From contig NZ_JBBEOG010000003.1 in assembly GCF_037860835.1 (NCBI RefSeq), forward strand, positions 1-64,000: DNA of 64,000 nt. Reading direction: 5' to 3'. Shown piece after piece: positions 60,735 to 64,000 of the stretch (position 1 is its first letter; each line of letters begins with the position of its first letter). A program made the position numbers and the translations under genes. The stretch comes from Aquipuribacter nitratireducens (GTDB lineage Bacteria; Actinomycetota; Actinomycetes; Actinomycetales; JBBAYJ01). The notes beneath the pieces are model-generated. The model did no database searches, had not been told where the DNA came from, and saw only the letters and a list, made by a program, of their open reading frames with translations.

Positions 60735-61454
60735 GTGCCTGACCGTCGTCGTGTCCTGGTCGCCGTCGACGGACCGTCCGGCTCGGGCAAGTCGAGTGTC
60801 TCGCGCGAGGTGGCCCGTCGAAGCGGCCTCGCGTACCTCGACACCGGGGCCATGTACCGCGCCGCCTGCTGGGCCGCGCTGCGGGACGGCGTGGACGTCA
60901 CCGACCCCGTCGCCGCGGCCGTCGTCGCCCGCGCCGTCACCCTCGACCTCAGCACGGACCCCGACCACGAGCGCGTCGCCGTCGACGGCGTCGACGTCAC
61001 GGCGGGACCCGACGGGATCCGCGGCGAGCGGGTCACGTCCGCGGTGTCCGCGTTCGCCGCCCACCCGGGGGTGCGCGAGGAACTGCGCGCCCGGCAGCGC
61101 GACGTCATGGACGCCGCCCCCGACGGGTGCATCGCCGAGGGCCGCGACATCACGACCGTGGTGGCGCCGGACGCCGACGTCCGCGTGCTCCTCACCGCCG
61201 ACGCCGACGCCCGCGTCGAGCGCCGCCGCGCGCAGGTCGTCGAGTCCGGCTCGGGCGACGCGGTCGAGGTCGTCGACGTGCGCGCCGGCGTCGTGGGGCG
61301 CGACGCCGCCGACAGCCGCGTGACGTCGTTCCTGTCCGCGGCCGACGGGGTCGTCACGCTCGACTCCAGCGCCCTCACGTTCGAGCAGACCGTGCAGGCC
61401 GTGCTGCGACTCGTCCGCGAGGTCCAGAGGGCCCCCGAGGGTGTGCGGCGGTGA
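60735..61454 (+). CDS. cmk: Cytidylate kinase
   Basis: This 239-residue kinase phosphorylates CMP and dCMP. The P-loop is [19 protein letters not shown] near 11-29, [10 protein letters not shown] near 35-44 binds the nucleotide, and [22 protein letters not shown] (in parts: [22 protein letters not shown]) is the lid region. The GTG at 60735 has TGGAGGAA 8 nt upstream, a clear ribosome site that contrasts with the leaderless starts nearby. Its stop overlaps the plsC start. Confidence 0.95.
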   Translation: MPDRRRVLVAVDGPSGSGKSSVSREVARRSGLAYLDTGAMYRAACWAALRDGVDVTDPVAAAVVARAVTLDLSTDPDHERVAVDGVDVTAGPDGIRGERVTSAVSAFAAHPGVREELRARQRDVMDAAPDGCIAEGRDITTVVAPDADVRVLLTADADARVERRRAQVVESGSGDAVEVVDVRAGVVGRDAADSRVTSFLSAADGVVTLDSSALTFEQTVQAVLRLVREVQRAPEGVRR

Positions 61455-62188
61455 GCCCGGCAGGCAGCACCGTCGAGGCGCCGCGCGCGTCCGGACGCTG
61501 GTGGGGCGCCGTCGTCGGGTTCGTCGTCGCGCACGTCCTGTGGCGCACGCGCGTGAGCGGTCGGCACCACTACGCCACCGGCCCGGCGCTGCTCGCCGTC
61601 AACCACGTCAGCGTCCTCGACGGCCCGCTCGTGTACTCGGCCAATCGCCGGCAGGTCCACTTCCTCGTGAAGAAGGAGATGTTCCGGGGCCTGTGGGGGT
61701 GGGCGCTGCGACAGGTCGGGCAGATCCCGGTGGACCGCGCGGGCAGCGACCGGACGGCGCTCGCGGCCGCCGTCGCGGTGCTCCGCGCCGGCGGGGTCGC
61801 CGGCATCTTCCCCGAGGGCTCCCGGGGGCGTGGCGACGTCGCCGCCGTCCGCACCGGGATCGCGTGGATCGCCCTGCAGTCCGGTGCGCCCGTCGTGCCC
61901 GTCGCCGTGCTCGGCACCCGCCGCACCGGCGAGCGGACGGGGGGTCTGCCCCCGCTGCGGCGACGGCTCCACGTCGTCGCGGGCGAGCCGTTCCACCTCA
62001 CGCGCCCGCCCGGCGTGCCCGGCAAGGTGGCGCTCGCCGCCGCGGCGGAGGAGGTGCGCGTGCGCCTCGGCGCGCACGTCACCGCGGCCGCCGCCGCGAC
62101 CGGGGAGCGCCTTCCCGACGACGCGGGCACCGGCCTCACCGAGGTCACCGCGACCACCGACGACACCCAGGCAGGACCCCTCGCATGA
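61451..62188 (+). CDS. plsC: 1-acyl-sn-glycerol-3-phosphate acyltransferase
   Basis: This 245-residue PlsC-type enzyme adds the second acyl chain to make phosphatidic acid at the membrane. The catalytic motif is NHVSVLD near 51-57 and the substrate motif is [10 protein letters not shown] near 121-130. [24 protein letters not shown] (in parts: [24 protein letters not shown]) is typical. A hydrophobic stretch (17-32) may attach it to the membrane. The GTG at 61451 overlaps the cmk stop. This cmk-plsC-der order is common in actinobacteria. Confidence 0.92.
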   Translation: MSPAGSTVEAPRASGRWWGAVVGFVVAHVLWRTRVSGRHHYATGPALLAVNHVSVLDGPLVYSANRRQVHFLVKKEMFRGLWGWALRQVGQIPVDRAGSDRTALAAAVAVLRAGGVAGIFPEGSRGRGDVAAVRTGIAWIALQSGAPVVPVAVLGTRRTGERTGGLPPLRRRLHVVAGEPFHLTRPPGVPGKVALAAAAEEVRVRLGAHVTAAAAATGERLPDDAGTGLTEVTATTDDTQAGPLA

Positions 62189-63678
62189 GCGACACCACTC
62201 CCACGAGCGCGTCGACGGCCGGCCCGACCGGCCCGACCGGCGTGAGCGACGCCGACGCCGAGCGCGTCCTCCGCAGCCAGCTCGCCGACTACGACCTCGA
62301 CGACACCGACCTCGCCGTCCTCGAGGGCGCCGACGACGCGGGGGCCCTCGACGAGGACGAGGCCCGCCCCGTGGTGGCCGTCGTCGGCCGTCCGAACGTC
62401 GGCAAGTCGACCCTCGTCAACCGGGTCCTCGGCCGCCGCGAGGCCGTCGTGCAGGACGTGCCCGGCGTCACCCGCGACCGGGTCAGCTACCCCGTCGAGT
62501 GGGCGGGGCGGCGCTTCACCCTCGTCGACACGGGCGGCTGGGACGCCAAGGTGCAGGGGCTCGCCGCCCAGGTCGCCGAGCAGGCGGAGGTCGCCGTCGA
62601 GCTCGCGGACGCCGTCGTGCTCGTCGTCGACGCGACCGTCGGGGCCACGGCCGTCGACGAGGCCGTCGTCCGGATGCTCCGCCGCTCCGGGCGCCCGGTG
62701 GTCCTCGTGGCGAACAAGGTCGACGACGCCCGCGGCGAGGCCGACGCCGCCGCGCTGTGGTCGCTCGGCCTCGGCGAGCCCTACCCGGTCTCGGCGCTGC
62801 ACGGGCGCGGCAGCGGCGACATGCTCGACGCGGTCCTGCGGGCCCTGCCGGAGCAGACCGCCGTCGGGCGCCCGGACCCCGCCGGGGTGCGCCGGGTCGC
62901 GCTCGTCGGACGACCGAACGTCGGCAAGTCGAGCATGCTCAACGCCCTCGTCGGCAGCGAGCGCGTTGTCGTCGACGACGTCGCCGGCACCACGCGCGAC
63001 CCGGTCGACGAGCTCGTCGAGCTGGGCGGGCGCACGTGGCGCTTCGTCGACACCGCCGGCATCCGGCGCAAGCACCGTTCCAGCGAGGGTGCGGACTACT
63101 ACGCCGGCCTCCGCACGCAGGCGGCCATCGAGCGGGCGGAGGTCGCCGTCGTCCTCGTCGACGCCGCGCAGGTCCTCACCGAGCAGGACGTCCGGGTCGT
63201 CCAGGGCGCCGTCGACGCCGGGCGGGCGGTCGTCCTCGCGGTGAACAAGTGGGACCTCGTCGACGACGAGCGCCGCCGCTACCTCGAGCGGGAGCTCGAG
63301 ACCGAGCTCGTGCAGGTGCCGTGGGCGCCCCGTGTCAACGTGTCCGCACGGACCGGGCGCCACCTCGACCGGCTCGTGCCCGCGATGGAGCGCGCCCTCA
63401 CCTCGTGGGAGACGCGCGTGCCGACGGGACGACTCAACGCGCTGATCGCGGAGATCGTCGCCGCCCACCCGCACCCGGTCCGCGGGGGCAAGCAGCCCCG
63501 CATCCTCTACGCCACCCAGGCCGGTGTCCGCCCGCCGACGTTCGTCCTCTTCACGACCGGGTTCCTCGAGGCCGGCTACCGCCGCTTCGTCGAGCGCCGG
63601 CTGCGGGAGACGTTCGGCTTCGAGGGCAGCCCCATCGAGGTCAACGTGCGGGCGAGGGAGCGTCGGAAGCAGCGCTGA
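62185..63678 (+). CDS. der: GTPase Der (EngA)
   Basis: This 497-residue protein has two consecutive GTPase domains and a KH-like C-terminal domain that act in 50S ribosome assembly. The two P-loops are [10 protein letters not shown] near 67-76 and [10 protein letters not shown] near 242-251. DTGGW and DTAGIRR are the G3 motifs, and NKVD and NKWD the G4 motifs. The first 60 residues form an acidic disordered extension. The ATG at 62185 overlaps the plsC stop. The KH-like domain ends in [12 protein letters not shown]. Confidence 0.96.
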   Translation: MSDTTPTSASTAGPTGPTGVSDADAERVLRSQLADYDLDDTDLAVLEGADDAGALDEDEARPVVAVVGRPNVGKSTLVNRVLGRREAVVQDVPGVTRDRVSYPVEWAGRRFTLVDTGGWDAKVQGLAAQVAEQAEVAVELADAVVLVVDATVGATAVDEAVVRMLRRSGRPVVLVANKVDDARGEADAAALWSLGLGEPYPVSALHGRGSGDMLDAVLRALPEQTAVGRPDPAGVRRVALVGRPNVGKSSMLNALVGSERVVVDDVAGTTRDPVDELVELGGRTWRFVDTAGIRRKHRSSEGADYYAGLRTQAAIERAEVAVVLVDAAQVLTEQDVRVVQGAVDAGRAVVLAVNKWDLVDDERRRYLERELETELVQVPWAPRVNVSARTGRHLDRLVPAMERALTSWETRVPTGRLNALIAEIVAAHPHPVRGGKQPRILYATQAGVRPPTFVLFTTGFLEAGYRRFVERRLRETFGFEGSPIEVNVRARERRKQR

Positions 63679-63720
63679 GGCTGCGCTACTCTTCCCCCGG
63701 CGGTCCCGGCAGGGGCCGAC

Positions 63721-63794
<74 letters not shown>

Positions 63795-63898
63795 CGAGGT
63801 CGACCACGACGACCGGCCCCGACGGGCCCGGGTCGCCGGTCGGCCGGCACGGCAGCGGCGAGCGGGAGGCCATCACGACCACCGTCGTCAGCGACCGG

Positions 63899-64000
63899 GT
63901 GCTCACGGTCCCCAACGCGATCAGCCTCGCGCGGCTGGCGTGCGTCCCGCTGTTCGCGGCGTTCATCGTCCGCGACCAGGACCTCCTCGCGCTCCTCGTC
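63899..64000 (+). CDS. CDP-alcohol phosphatidyltransferase family protein, N-terminal fragment
   Basis: The frame reads VLTVPNAISLARLACVPLF, then AAFIVRDQDLLALLV up to the window end. LTVPNxxSLxRL is the usual start of PgsA/cardiolipin-synthase type enzymes that use CDP-diacylglycerol. The GTG at 63899 is the only start codon in this frame after tRNA-Pro, although the open frame extends upstream without one. The catalytic DGxxAR motif lies beyond the window, so the assignment rests on about 34 residues. Confidence 0.5.
   Translation, partial: MLTVPNAISLARLACVPLFAAFIVRDQDLLALLV

Overview
The window is a stretch of chromosome from a high-GC Gram-positive actinobacterium. The bases are strongly GC-rich, GTG starts are common, most neighbouring genes overlap by 4 bp (GTGA or ATGA), and gene order matches conserved actinobacterial blocks (threonyl-tRNA synthetase to histidyl-tRNA synthetase, and xerD-parA-scpAB-rluB-cmk-der). 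PIM biosynthesis genes, an SsgA-family protein and a three-gene trehalose operon fit the same group. I cannot fix genus or species. I see no insertion sequence, prophage, CRISPR array or rRNA operon, and no stretch over 300 bases without a supportable gene.

Layout. 1-6.7 kb: a candidate LexA box at the left edge, msrB, an alpha/beta hydrolase, a minus-strand sulfurtransferase-SufE-reductase operon, a lone five-bladed propeller glycosidase, ZapE, and a small disordered repeat protein. 6.7-13.3 kb: the minus-strand operon glgX-treY-treZ, which converts glycogen to trehalose. 13.4-17 kb: an AidB-like acyl-CoA dehydrogenase, and a TetR repressor divergent from an aldo/keto reductase. 17-19.7 kb: tRNA-Gly, tRNA-Cys and tRNA-Val on the minus strand, an SsgA-family gene, a PGPGW membrane protein with a His-rich segment, tRNA-Val(CAC), and an unknown protein. 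19.7-28 kb: a LacI-controlled oligosaccharide locus (binding protein, two permeases, GH31 alpha-xylosidase, GH1 beta-glycosidase) that looks built for xyloglucan-type oligosaccharides. 28-29.6 kb: a secreted amidase.

29.8-52.5 kb is housekeeping: thrS, HIT protein, PI(P) synthase, PatA, PimA, a lipoprotein, pdxS, pdxT (split by an antisense membrane gene), YebC, ruvCAB, yajC-secD-secF, relA, a DUF349 protein, a cyclophilin, a metallo-beta-lactamase-fold hydrolase and hisS. The apt gene usual between secF and relA is absent. 52.5-64 kb: an SRPBCC protein, a membrane protein, alanine dehydrogenase, xerD, parA, scpA, scpB, rluB, aroH-type chorismate mutase, tyrA, cmk, plsC, der, tRNA-Pro, and the start of a CDP-alcohol phosphatidyltransferase.

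Regulatory signals stand out more than any novel gene. There are two SigR/SigH-like promoters (before msrB and before the sulfurtransferase operon), two SigB/SigF-like promoters (before the disordered repeat protein and before the SsgA-family gene), three matching LacI operators, a TetR operator placed between -35 and -10, and many TANNNT hexamers 6-8 nt before a start codon, the pattern of leaderless transcripts. I found no clearly new multi-gene defence or mobile system. The most unusual items are the repeat protein at 6200-6661, the His-rich PGPGW protein, the C-terminal extension of PimA, and a possible leaderless short ORF ahead of ruvA.
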